In this document: piece by piece, positions 1-7,950 of the stretch | Numbering within the stretch: the stretch's first letter is position 1 | Layout of the letters: each line of letters opens with the position of its first letter | NCBI GenBank assembly: GCA_017617435.1 | Contig: JAFZWF010000018.1 | Coordinates: forward strand, 1 to 52,641 | Source: Bacilli bacterium | Lineage (GTDB): Bacteria; Bacillota_I; Bacilli_A; RF39; UBA660 | Direction of reading: 5' to 3' | DNA: 52,641 nt | Made by a program: the position numbers and the translations under genes | Notes under the pieces: generated by a model | Database searches by the model: none | What the model saw: the letters and a program-made list of their open reading frames with translations, nothing else | Told to the model about the DNA's origin: nothing

Positions 1-20
1 AGATTAACTTGCTTAATAAG

Positions 21-111
21 TGGCGGAGCAGGAGAGATTTGAACTCTCGCGCCAGTTTCCCGACCTACACCCTTAGCAGGGGCGCCTCTTCAGCCTCTTG
101 AGTACTGCTCC
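21..111 (-). tRNA. tRNA-Ser (anticodon GCU)
   Basis: Read on the minus strand, a 91-nt gene starts GGAGCAGTACTCAAG and ends with an encoded CCA. It has the long variable arm of a class II tRNA, a T-arm with GTTCAAATC, and an anticodon loop CTGCTAA, giving anticodon GCU (Ser codons AGC/AGU). It closely resembles Bacillus tRNA-Ser(GCU) as I know it. It has its own promoter just upstream and is separated from the lipoprotein gene by a terminator. Confidence 0.95.
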
Positions 112-130
112 ATAACCAAGTCATAGAATA

Positions 131-159
131 ATTTTACAATATAAATGATATCTAGTCAA
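131..159 (-). promoter_or_regulatory. sigma-A promoter of tRNA-Ser
   Basis: On the minus strand TTGACT (154-159), a 17-nt spacer and TAAAAT (131-136) lie about 20 nt before the first base of the tRNA. Near-consensus housekeeping promoter. Confidence 0.75.
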
Positions 160-163
160 CAAG

Positions 164-188
164 AAAACGACTCATAACCGAGTCGTTT
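164..188 (-). terminator. Terminator after the lipoprotein gene
   Basis: A 9-bp inverted repeat AAACGACTC/GAGTCGTTT with a 6-nt loop overlaps the stop of the minus-strand lipoprotein gene and is followed on that strand by TTTTC. It isolates the gene from the tRNA. Confidence 0.7.
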
Positions 189-1062
189 AATTTGATGTTG
201 CTGTACGAATGCTATCAAGATATTCATTCATTATCATTATATAATCATTTCCAGCATTAATATTATCTTGTGATAAACTTATCATACTATCAACAATAAC
301 TACTTTAGCATTATAATCACTTTTTAATTGTTTTATTAGATCAGTTTCTTCATCAGTTGATAACATAAAGATAGTTGAATATTTACCGTTTTTAAAATTG
401 CTCTTTAAAATATTTAAACTATTATTTTTGTTATTTTCTTCATCTTTTAAAGAAATAACATTAAATCCATAACTTGTTAGGTATTTAAGTGTATCATTAG
501 ATGTAACAATAACGTTTTTATTATTTTGTTTTGCATTGTTTGCAATATTTCTAAGTTCTGCATCCATTAAAGAAACAGTTTCTTCTAATTTTTTATAATT
601 TTTATCAATCATTTGTTTAGTATATTTATTACTAACATAATTTTTTAAACTTTCTTTAACGTTTTTACTAATCATTAAGAAGTTATTTGGAGCAAGCCAT
701 AACTCTTCAACTCCATAAGTATATTTTAAACCATAAGATATGTCGATAATTGAAATCCTTTTATTACGATTTATAAAATTCTTAGCTATATCTTTTTCTT
801 GAGTTAATCCGTTATAAATAAATATATCTGCTTTAGCATATTCTTTTTCTTGCTTAGGTGTAAGTTTAAATTTATTTAAATCAACTCCATTTGGATATAC
901 ACTTGTTATTGCAGCATTTTCAGTATAAAGAGTATTTGCAATAAATGTAATTGGATAAACGGTTGTGTTAATTGTTATTTCTTCCATGTTTTTTTCTCCA
1001 AAACAACCTGTTGATAAAAATATTGCTAGAGAAAGGATAACACTATATATAATTTTTTTCAT
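187..1062 (-). CDS. ZnuA/TroA-like substrate-binding lipoprotein lacking histidines
   Basis: A 291-residue predicted lipoprotein: Lys start, hydrophobic stretch and lipobox LSTGC with the lipidated Cys at residue 20. The rest follows the cluster-9 (ZnuA/AdcA/TroA) metal ABC-transporter binding-protein pattern: a VYPI strand near the start, IYNGLTQEKD, LWLAPNNFLMISKNV (family: HxWLdP, then the linker helix), SNDTLKYLTSYGF (family: sHdAfgYla..yGl), and a C-terminal NDYIMIMNEYLDSI helix. The family binds Zn or Mn through His residues in just these motifs, but this protein has no histidine at all, so classical metal binding looks lost or changed. No permease or ATPase gene is nearby. It is 17 nt downstream of yidD and probably cotranscribed with it. 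The fold assignment is fairly secure; the ligand is unknown. Confidence 0.75.
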   Translation of the reverse strand: MKKIIYSVILSLAIFLSTGCFGEKNMEEITINTTVYPITFIANTLYTENAAITSVYPNGVDLNKFKLTPKQEKEYAKADIFIYNGLTQEKDIAKNFINRNKRISIIDISYGLKYTYGVEELWLAPNNFLMISKNVKESLKNYVSNKYTKQMIDKNYKKLEETVSLMDAELRNIANNAKQNNKNVIVTSNDTLKYLTSYGFNVISLKDEENNKNNSLNILKSNFKNGKYSTIFMLSTDEETDLIKQLKSDYNAKVVIVDSMISLSQDNINAGNDYIMIMNEYLDSIRTATSN

Positions 1063-1079
1063 AATTTATAAACTCCTTT

Positions 1080-1286
1080 TTATTTAACTGGATCGTACCC
1101 AAATTCACCTTTGGGATGACATTTCTTTAATCTTTTTAAACCAAGTTTTATACCTTTAATCGTCCCATATTTATTTATTGCATCGATCATATACTGTGAA
1201 CATGTTGGATTAAAGCGACACATACTATGAGAATGTAGTGGTGTTGCTTGGTATAACTTTATAAAAAAGATAGGTATCTTTTTCAT
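1080..1286 (-). CDS. yidD: YidD, membrane protein insertion efficiency factor
   Basis: A 68-residue protein with the YidD signature: an N-terminal amphipathic segment (FFIKLYQ), [31 protein letters not shown] and the ending GYDPVK. All three family cysteines (CRF, TCS, KCHP) are present. YidD sits at the inner face of the membrane and helps YidC-dependent insertion. Its usual neighbours rnpA, yidC and rpmH are not here. The start is supported by GGTGAGATAATG on the minus strand. First gene of a two-gene unit with the lipoprotein. Confidence 0.93.
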   Translation of the reverse strand: MKKIPIFFIKLYQATPLHSHSMCRFNPTCSQYMIDAINKYGTIKGIKLGLKRLKKCHPKGEFGYDPVK

Positions 1287-1303
1287 TATCTCACCTATAA
1301 GTA

Positions 1304-1332
1304 ATTGTACTATAAATTATTAAAATTGTAAA
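1304..1332 (-). promoter_or_regulatory. sigma-A promoter of yidD
   Basis: Minus strand: TTTACA (1327-1332), 17-nt spacer, TACAAT (1304-1309), just upstream of the yidD ribosome binding site. Confidence 0.65.
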
Positions 1333-1338
1333 ATAACT

Positions 1339-1367
1339 TTGGACTTTAATTTCATATTTGATATAAT
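1339..1367 (+). promoter_or_regulatory. sigma-A promoter of rnc-smc
   Basis: TTGGAC (1339-1344), 17-nt spacer, TATAAT (1362-1367), with the rnc start at 1397. Back-to-back with the yidD promoter. Confidence 0.7.
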
Positions 1368-1396
1368 GTATATAGCTTATATTAAGGAATGATAAT

Positions 1397-2044
1397 ATGA
1401 AATTTTTGGAAAAATTTAATATAAAAATTAATGATGCATCACTAATTGATGTTGCTCTTACACATAGTTCTTATTCTAATGAGCATGTTTCAGAAAATTA
1501 TGAAAGACTTGAATACCTAGGAGATGCGGTTTTACAACTTATTGTTAGTGAGTATTTATATAAAAATACTTCACTTCCTGAAGGAGTAATGAGTAAAACT
1601 AGAGCAAGTTATGTATGTGAAAAAGCTTTAGTTGAATATGAAAAAAATATTGGCTATAAAGAATATATTAAAGTTGGTCATGGCCAAATAGGTCATGTAA
1701 ATGACACAATAGTTGCTGATGTTTTTGAAGCAATACTTGGGGCAATTTTTCTTGATCAAGGATTAAGTGTAGCAAAAAACTACATTTATGAAATAATTAT
1801 TCCATATATTGAGGGTGGTTATCAATTCTTTGATGACTATAAAACTAGATTACAAGAAATGGTTCAAACAGAAAAAGAATCTGTTGAATATCGTGTAGTA
1901 AATGAAAGCGGACCTGCCCATGATAGAACATTTGAAGTAGATGTTATTATTGATGATATAGTATATGGTCACGGTATAGGTAAATCAAAAAAAGAAGCAG
2001 AACAAAATGCTGCCTATGATGCTTATTCAAAATGTGCAAAATAG
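1397..2044 (+). CDS. rnc: Ribonuclease III
   Basis: A 215-residue double-strand-specific endoribonuclease that processes rRNA precursors and structured RNAs. The N-terminal RNase III domain has the signature ERLEYLGDAVLQL (residues ~37-49) and the second catalytic cluster VADVFEAILGAIF. The C-terminal double-stranded RNA-binding domain (from ~150) has DYKTRLQEMVQ and ends GIGKSKKEAEQNAAYDAY. Length is slightly below the usual ~225-250. An AAGGA ribosome site precedes the ATG. It is followed after 12 nt by smc, the classic rnc-smc pair, but ftsY, the usual third gene, is missing. Confidence 0.97.
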   Translation: MKFLEKFNIKINDASLIDVALTHSSYSNEHVSENYERLEYLGDAVLQLIVSEYLYKNTSLPEGVMSKTRASYVCEKALVEYEKNIGYKEYIKVGHGQIGHVNDTIVADVFEAILGAIFLDQGLSVAKNYIYEIIIPYIEGGYQFFDDYKTRLQEMVQTEKESVEYRVVNESGPAHDRTFEVDVIIDDIVYGHGIGKSKKEAEQNAAYDAYSKCAK

Positions 2045-2056
2045 AAGGTGAAATAA

Positions 2057-4996
2057 ATGTATCTAAAGAGTATTAAAGCTCAAGGTTTTAAATCATTTGC
2101 AGATAAACTTGATTTAGAAATTAAAGATGGCATTACAGCTATTGTTGGACCTAATGGTTCGGGAAAAAGTAATATAGTTGATGCTGTAAGATGGGTAATG
2201 GGTGAACAATCAGTAAAATCTTTACGTGGATCAGATAACATGACAGATGTTATTTTTTCAGGTTCAAAAGATCGTCCAATGCAATCAAGAGCAATGGTTG
2301 CTTTAACATTTGATAATTCTGATCACTACTTTAATAGTGAGTTTACTGAAATTGAAGTTAAAAGAATTGTTTATCGTTCTGGTGAAAATGAGTACATGAT
2401 AAATGGAAGCAAAGTAAGACTTAAAGATATTACAAATCTATTTATAGATTCAGGCGCAGGTAACGATTCATTTAACATTATTTCACAGGGAAATATTGCT
2501 GATGTTATAAATTCAAAACCAGAAGCAAGAAGAACTATTTTTGAAGAAGCAGCTGGTGTTTTAAAGTATAAAAAGAGAAAAGAAGAAAGTTTAAGAAAAC
2601 TTGATCGAACAAAAGAAAATTTACTTCGTATTAACCTTGTTATTGACGAACTAAAAACAACTGTTGAACCACTCAAAGAACAAAGTGAAATAGCAAAAAA
2701 ATATGTTGATTTTAAAGATGAACTTAAAGAAATTGAAATTGGTTTAATAACTAATGATATTTCAAATATAAATAGTCAGTATCAAGTTCTTAAAGATGAA
2801 ATTAAAGAAATGCAAGATTCTTTATTAGATAAAGAATCTCAAAACAATGCTGATAGTGCATCAATAGAAAAATTAAAAACTGAAATAACAAAATTAGAAG
2901 AAAATATTTCTGAAAAAAATACAAATTTAATAAAACTAAATAGTGAACTAGCAAAATTAAATGCAGACAGAATTATGATGATTGAAAGAAAGAAATATGA
3001 TTATGATAAAGATCAGATTTCTAATATCATTATTAGTTTAAAAGAGGATATTTCTGCTTTAAATAAAGATGTTAAAATTTTTGAAAAAGACATTCAAGAT
3101 TTTAAATCAAAATATAAAGAAGAACTAAAAATTAAAGAAAAACTTGATAATGATTTGCTTCAAAATAAAGTTTCAAAATCTACTATAGTTGCTAAACAAG
3201 CAAATGTAAGCAAAAATATATTAAATGTTGAAAATAAAATTGATATCGTTGAAAACAATATTGCTTCAAATGCAAAAGTTCCAGCATCTGTTCAGTCCAT
3301 ACTAAATAATCCAAGATTTTCTGACGTATTTGGAACTATATCATCACTTGTTGAAACCAGTGATGAATATACAAATGCTCTTGAAACAGCTTTAGGAGCA
3401 TCTGCTAACTTTTTAGTAACTGCAAATGAAAAGGTTATTAAAAATGCAATAAGTTACTTAAAAGAAAATAATTTAGGAAAAGCAACTTTTTTTCCAATCA
3501 ATATTATAAAGCCACGTTATGTCGATAACGAAATGGTTAATAGATTAAATGAAGTTAATGGTTACATAAATACATTAAATAATTTAGTTAAATGTGATGA
3601 AAAATATCGCGATGTAATTGATAATCAAATTGGTAATGTAATTGTAGTATCTGATATGGACGCAATGAACATGATTGGTCGCATTATTGACTACAAATAT
3701 AGAATAGTAACGCTTGATGGAGAAATACTTCATGCTGGTGGATCTGTAACAGGTGGTTCTTCAAAGAAAAAATCTTTAATTTCCGAAAAAAATGAATTAG
3801 AACAATTAAAAAGAGAACTTGAAAATTTAAAAAGGGAAGAAGCAAACATTGCTAAAGAATTAACAAATTTAAATACTGAAGAAGAAAACATTACAAATAA
3901 TTTAAATGAATCCGAAAGAAAATTAATATCATTTAATGAAGTAATAAACCAAAAAGAGTCACTTCTTGAAAACATTAATAAAAGTTTAAAAGAGAAGGAA
4001 GAATCATTAAAAGCACAAGAATCACTATCAACTAATAAACTTGATAAAGAAATTGATACAATAATAGATAACTATAATAAAGTCTTAACTGAAAGAGATT
4101 TACTTGAAAAAGAAATTAATAATTTACAAAACAATAAATTAGAATTATCTTCAAATTTATTAGAAGAAGAAAACAAAATTAAGAATCAGAATTCTGAATA
4201 TAATAAACTATCTAACGAATTAAAAGATAAAGAAATCCAAATAGGTAAATTTGATGTCAAACTAGATAATTTGTTATTAAACTTATCAGAAAATTATCAA
4301 CTAACTTACGAAAAAGCAAAATTAGAATATCATCTAGATATAAATGAAAACGAAGCTAGAAGCAAAGTTAACAAGATTAAACGAGAAATAAATGCTTTAG
4401 GAGAAGTAAATATTGGTGCAATTGCAGAATATGAAAGGCTTGGCCAAAGATATGAATTCTTAACAAAACAACAATCTGATCTTGAAACTGCTAGCCAAGA
4501 ACTTCTAGATGTTATAGATGAGATGGACAAAATTATGGTTGATAAGTTTGAAGTAACTTTTGAAAAGATTAAAGAAGAATTTGCTTTAGTATTTAAAAAG
4601 TTATTTAAAGGTGGAAAAGGGATTTTAAAATTAACTGATCCTGAAAACATATTAACTACTGGAATTGATATCATTGCAGAACCTCCTGGAAAGAAACTAA
4701 ACTCAATAGCTTTACTAAGTGGGGGAGAAAAAACATTAACTGCAATATCACTACTTTTTGCAATACTTAATGTAAAAACTGTTCCATTTATTATATTAGA
4801 TGAAGCAGAAGCTGCGCTTGATGAAGCAAATGTAGATACATTTGGTGAGTATATCAAAGAAAAGAAGGATAAAAGCCAGTTCATTTTAATAACACATAAA
4901 AAAAGAACAATGGAATTTGCTGACGTGCTTTACGGAATTACAATGCAAGAATCTGGTGTTAGTAAAATAGTAAGTGTTAGATTAGAAGATAAATAA
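2057..4996 (+). CDS. smc: SMC chromosome-condensation ATPase (short coiled coil)
   Basis: Chromosome organisation ATPase that normally works with ScpA and ScpB. Walker A GPNGSGKSN is at residues 31-39; the Q-loop segment ISQGNIADVINSKPEARRTIFEEAAG follows in pieces; the hinge spans roughly 400-560 (FSDVFGTISSLV ... GGSVTGGSS). The ABC signature LLSGGEKTLTA and Walker B FIILDEAEAALDEANV are near the C terminus. Lys/Glu/Asn-rich coiled coil fills both arms. At 979 residues it is about 200 shorter than Bacillus SMC (~1186), as in Mycoplasma, so the arms are short while head and hinge are complete. AAGGTGA precedes the ATG. Second gene of the rnc operon. Confidence 0.97.
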   Translation: MYLKSIKAQGFKSFADKLDLEIKDGITAIVGPNGSGKSNIVDAVRWVMGEQSVKSLRGSDNMTDVIFSGSKDRPMQSRAMVALTFDNSDHYFNSEFTEIEVKRIVYRSGENEYMINGSKVRLKDITNLFIDSGAGNDSFNIISQGNIADVINSKPEARRTIFEEAAGVLKYKKRKEESLRKLDRTKENLLRINLVIDELKTTVEPLKEQSEIAKKYVDFKDELKEIEIGLITNDISNINSQYQVLKDEIKEMQDSLLDKESQNNADSASIEKLKTEITKLEENISEKNTNLIKLNSELAKLNADRIMMIERKKYDYDKDQISNIIISLKEDISALNKDVKIFEKDIQDFKSKYKEELKIKEKLDNDLLQNKVSKSTIVAKQANVSKNILNVENKIDIVENNIASNAKVPASVQSILNNPRFSDVFGTISSLVETSDEYTNALETALGASANFLVTANEKVIKNAISYLKENNLGKATFFPINIIKPRYVDNEMVNRLNEVNGYINTLNNLVKCDEKYRDVIDNQIGNVIVVSDMDAMNMIGRIIDYKYRIVTLDGEILHAGGSVTGGSSKKKSLISEKNELEQLKRELENLKREEANIAKELTNLNTEEENITNNLNESERKLISFNEVINQKESLLENINKSLKEKEESLKAQESLSTNKLDKEIDTIIDNYNKVLTERDLLEKEINNLQNNKLELSSNLLEEENKIKNQNSEYNKLSNELKDKEIQIGKFDVKLDNLLLNLSENYQLTYEKAKLEYHLDINENEARSKVNKIKREINALGEVNIGAIAEYERLGQRYEFLTKQQSDLETASQELLDVIDEMDKIMVDKFEVTFEKIKEEFALVFKKLFKGGKGILKLTDPENILTTGIDIIAEPPGKKLNSIALLSGGEKTLTAISLLFAILNVKTVPFIILDEAEAALDEANVDTFGEYIKEKKDKSQFILITHKKRTMEFADVLYGITMQESGVSKIVSVRLEDK

Positions 4997-5022
4997 AAAT
5001 ATCGTACAAACGTACGATATTT
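4997..5022. terminator. Bidirectional terminator between smc and def
   Basis: An 11-bp inverted repeat AAATATCGTAC/GTACGATATTT with a 4-nt loop and T-rich tracts on both sides, between the convergent smc and def stops. Confidence 0.85.
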
Positions 5023-5573
5023 TATATTTCTCTCATTTGATCTGCATCTTTATATGGACATTTAGGATTTATGTGGTCAGTAAATAAAATACCATTTAAA
5101 TGATCAATTTCATGTTGGAAAGCAACTGATAAGTCTTCTCGAACCCTAATAGTAAATTCTTTACCATCTTCATCAAAAGCTTTTACAGTAATTCGTGCAT
5201 GTCTTGGAACTATACCATCAACTTCACGATTAACACTTAAACATCCTTCACCTTCACCGACATAAATCATTTCTTCACTCATACTTACGATTGTTGGATT
5301 AATAACAATGTATTTATCAAATGTTTTATCATCATTTTCAGAACATATAACAAAAGCTCTTTTAGGAATACCAACTTGAACAAATGCAAGTCCCATTCCT
5401 GGTCTTAAATTATATTTTTCTGTGTATTCATCTATTTGACTCATTTCCAAGTATTTAAGCATATCATGAAGCATTTTTTTATCTTCAGTGCTCATTGGAA
5501 ATTTGATTTCTTCTGATACAGTATGAAGTAACTTATTTTTTTCATCTAAAATTGTGATTTCAGGTAACTTCAT
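5022..5573 (-). CDS. def: Peptide deformylase (type 2)
   Basis: A 183-residue metal-dependent hydrolase that removes the formyl group from nascent N-formyl-Met. All three family motifs are visible: GMGLAFVQ (motif 1, GxGxAxxQ), EGCLS (motif 2, metal Cys) and QHEIDHLNG (motif 3, HExxH). Length and the long N-terminal region fit the Gram-positive type 2 enzymes. The frame extends 19 codons further upstream, but the ATG at 5571-5573 is chosen because AGTGAGGTTG lies 6-9 nt before it and homology begins there. Monocistronic, convergent with smc. Confidence 0.95.
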   Translation of the reverse strand: MKLPEITILDEKNKLLHTVSEEIKFPMSTEDKKMLHDMLKYLEMSQIDEYTEKYNLRPGMGLAFVQVGIPKRAFVICSENDDKTFDKYIVINPTIVSMSEEMIYVGEGEGCLSVNREVDGIVPRHARITVKAFDEDGKEFTIRVREDLSVAFQHEIDHLNGILFTDHINPKCPYKDADQMREI

Positions 5574-5657
5574 AGATTTCAACCTCACTTTTATCGCATG
5601 TATTGTATCAAATATTTTATAAAAATGCAAAGAAAAAGAAAGGAATTATCCTTTCAA

Positions 5658-5843
5658 TTAATTATTATGGTTGTTATTAAAGAAGTTCCATCCTGAACCA
5701 ATGATAATTACAAGTAAAATAAATAATACTATCCAGATAGCTCCGCTAGAACCAAAACCTTGTGTGTAACCTACAAAACCATTATTACCACATGGTGTTT
5801 GATATCCTCCAGAGTAATATCCATTGTTTCCGTAGTAATACAT
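5658..5843 (-). CDS. Small Gly/Tyr-rich single-pass membrane protein, YjcZ-like
   Basis: A 61-residue protein. The first ~33 residues are rich in Gly, Tyr and Asn (MYYYGNNGYYSGGY); one transmembrane helix follows (IWIVLFILLVIIIGSGW) and the protein ends NNNHNN. This resembles the YjcZ/YczG small membrane proteins of Bacillus, which end in a similar FILLIIVG helix; their role is unclear and some are spore-associated. A strong AAGGAGG precedes the ATG, so it is probably well translated. Assignment rests on length and composition only. Confidence 0.6.
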   Translation of the reverse strand: MYYYGNNGYYSGGYQTPCGNNGFVGYTQGFGSSGAIWIVLFILLVIIIGSGWNFFNNNHNN

Positions 5844-5966
5844 AGTTATACCTCCTTTTCTTACTCTACTATAATATATTAATAAGTACTTAATTTTGAC
5901 ATTGTTTTTTACTCATTGTGTTTAGTTTTCTACTTAGTTGTGATATTATTATAGTAGGTGAATAAT

Positions 5967-7121
5967 ATGAGAAGGGTACTAAGCAAAATTGATAAACCAT
6001 TATTAATAGCTTTTACTATTTTAACTTTATTTGGATTATTAATGATATATAGTTCATCAAGTATTTCTGCAGTACTTAGATATAATAAACCTTCATATTA
6101 TTTTTTTGAAAAGCAACTTATATTTGTACTTCTTGCATTTTTTGTTGGCTTTGCATTTGTTTTAAAAACTCCAACAAAGTTTTATAAAGGTGTAGCATTT
6201 TTAGGACTATGTTTAAGTTTAATAGTATTAATTTCTTTAATTACAAAAAGAGTAATTACAAATAATGCATCTAGTTGGTATAAATTAGGTCCCGTTAGTA
6301 TTCAACCAAGTGAATTTGTTAAATCTTTTTCAATTTTAACAATGGGATATTTTTATGGAAGGTATTTTTCTAGAAAAAATCCATCTTTGATTGGAGCTTT
6401 TATACCACTTGCATTTTATATTGCTTGTGCTGTTTTAATAATGTTACAACCAGACTTTGGTAGTGCTGCAATTTATGCTGGAATCGTTGGATCTATTTTC
6501 CTAACACTTCCATTTAAAGATAAAGTAATGAAATATTTTAAGTACGGATCTTTGATTATTGTTGCATTAGGATTATATATTATGATGTTTAATTCCTCAC
6601 TTCTAACACATACGCAAGAATCACGATTTAATTTTAAAGCACCATGTTCAAGATATACTGAAGAGACAGGTTATCAAGTATGTAACGGATTTATAGCAAT
6701 AAAAAATGGAGGCTTATTTGGTGTTGGCCTTGGAAATAGTACACAAAAATATTTATACCTACCGGAAAGTCACACCGACTTTATATTCCCAATAATAGTT
6801 GAAGAAATGGGACTTCTTGTTGGAATTACAATAATACTAGTTTATGCATTTATTTTATATCGAGTATATGTTATTTCAAGAAATGCAACTAATTTAAGAA
6901 ATCAAATAATATGTTTCGGTGTTTTTATATATTTATCGCTGCACATAATAATTAATCTTGTTGGAATAACAGCTTTACTTCCTCTAACAGGTGTTCCACT
7001 TCCACTTCTAAGTTATGGTGGAAGCTTTGCAATAAATGTCATACTAATGCTATTTGTTGTCGAAAGAATAGCATATGAGACGAATTACGAAAAAAATTTA
7101 AACAAATTGCGTAATATTTAA
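5967..7121 (+). CDS. ftsW: FtsW-type SEDS peptidoglycan glycosyltransferase
   Basis: A 384-residue polytopic membrane protein with about ten hydrophobic helices that polymerises lipid II into glycan strands. SEDS hallmarks: WYKLGPVSIQPSEFVK in the long extracellular region, the catalytic-region GVGLGNSTQKYLYLPESH TDFIF stretch, and the C-terminal LLPLTGVPLPLLSYGGSF. The GLGNSTQKY.YLPE motif favours FtsW (septal) over RodA. A GTG at 5958 also opens the frame, but it lies inside the AGGTGA ribosome site of the ATG at 5967, so the ATG is used. Peptidoglycan synthesis argues against a wall-less mollicute. Confidence 0.9.
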   Translation: MRRVLSKIDKPLLIAFTILTLFGLLMIYSSSSISAVLRYNKPSYYFFEKQLIFVLLAFFVGFAFVLKTPTKFYKGVAFLGLCLSLIVLISLITKRVITNNASSWYKLGPVSIQPSEFVKSFSILTMGYFYGRYFSRKNPSLIGAFIPLAFYIACAVLIMLQPDFGSAAIYAGIVGSIFLTLPFKDKVMKYFKYGSLIIVALGLYIMMFNSSLLTHTQESRFNFKAPCSRYTEETGYQVCNGFIAIKNGGLFGVGLGNSTQKYLYLPESHTDFIFPIIVEEMGLLVGITIILVYAFILYRVYVISRNATNLRNQIICFGVFIYLSLHIIINLVGITALLPLTGVPLPLLSYGGSFAINVILMLFVVERIAYETNYEKNLNKLRNI

Positions 7122-7170
7122 AGGAAATTTCATATTTTTCGGAAAAGTATATTAGTGAAAGGAGAAAAAT

Positions 7171-7950
7171 ATGAATTTTTTTTATGATTTAATTTTAAAA
7201 TTTAAAAACTATATTATTGGAGTTGGAATTATTTTAGTAGTGTTTGTTTTAAACGATGTTTTACTTGTAAATATACTTAAAAACACTAATAAAAAGAGTA
7301 GTTATGATTCTGGTGATAAAATTGCTTTTGAAGACTCTAGTTTAGAAGAAGTTGATAAAATTACAGAAAGCATAAATAAATATAAAGTAGATATAAAAGG
7401 TGAAGTCAAAAAACCTGGTGTATATGAAGTTGATGCAAATATGAATATAAATGATGTAATAATCTTGGCTGGTGGTTTAACAAAAAAAGCAACAACAGAT
7501 AATATTAATTTAAGTCGAAAAGTCAAAGATCAAATGGTAATAATTATACCAAATATAAACGCTAAGCAAGAAGAAAAAATTACACAAACAAACTGTTCTA
7601 AAACAAGCGATTTAGATGCTTCAGCAAAAAATAATGTAATAAATAATGATGCCGAAATAAAGCCAACAGAACTTGCAACAAACAGTGAAAATATAGTTAA
7701 CCAAAGTGATAGTATAAGTGATATAACTGTTGATGAAAATCAAAACCTAGAAGATGGTAAAAAATTAATATCAATAAATAGTGCAACACTTGAAGAACTA
7801 CTAACTTTACCAGCAATAGGAGAATCTAAAGCAAAAAATATAATTTCATATCGAGAAAAAAATTGCTTTAATTCAATTGAAGACATTAAAAATGTATCTG
7901 GTATAGGTGATTCTGTATTTGAAAAAATCAAAGATTACATTACTACTTAA
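7171..7950 (+). CDS. comEA: ComEA, DNA receptor for transformation
   Basis: A 259-residue membrane-anchored protein. One N-terminal helix (residues ~10-33) precedes a SLBB domain (VDIKGEVKKPGVYEV ... VIILAGGL, ~65-125), then a Lys/Asn/Thr-rich linker, then a C-terminal helix-hairpin-helix DNA-binding domain (ISINSATLEELLTLPAIGESKAKNI ... VSGIGDSVFEKI, in two blocks). This is the usual ComEA layout; it binds incoming double-stranded DNA and passes it to ComEC. AAAGGAG precedes the ATG. It overlaps comEC. comEB, often between them in Bacillus, is absent here; a deaminase-like gene lies at 37 kb. Confidence 0.93.
   Translation: MNFFYDLILKFKNYIIGVGIILVVFVLNDVLLVNILKNTNKKSSYDSGDKIAFEDSSLEEVDKITESINKYKVDIKGEVKKPGVYEVDANMNINDVIILAGGLTKKATTDNINLSRKVKDQMVIIIPNINAKQEEKITQTNCSKTSDLDASAKNNVINNDAEIKPTELATNSENIVNQSDSISDITVDENQNLEDGKKLISINSATLEELLTLPAIGESKAKNIISYREKNCFNSIEDIKNVSGIGDSVFEKIKDYITT

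Noticed and set aside
4330-4884. 184-residue open frame on the minus strand within smc
   Set aside because: Shadow of the smc coding frame over conserved head motifs; low-complexity Ser/Phe-rich translation and no ribosome site.
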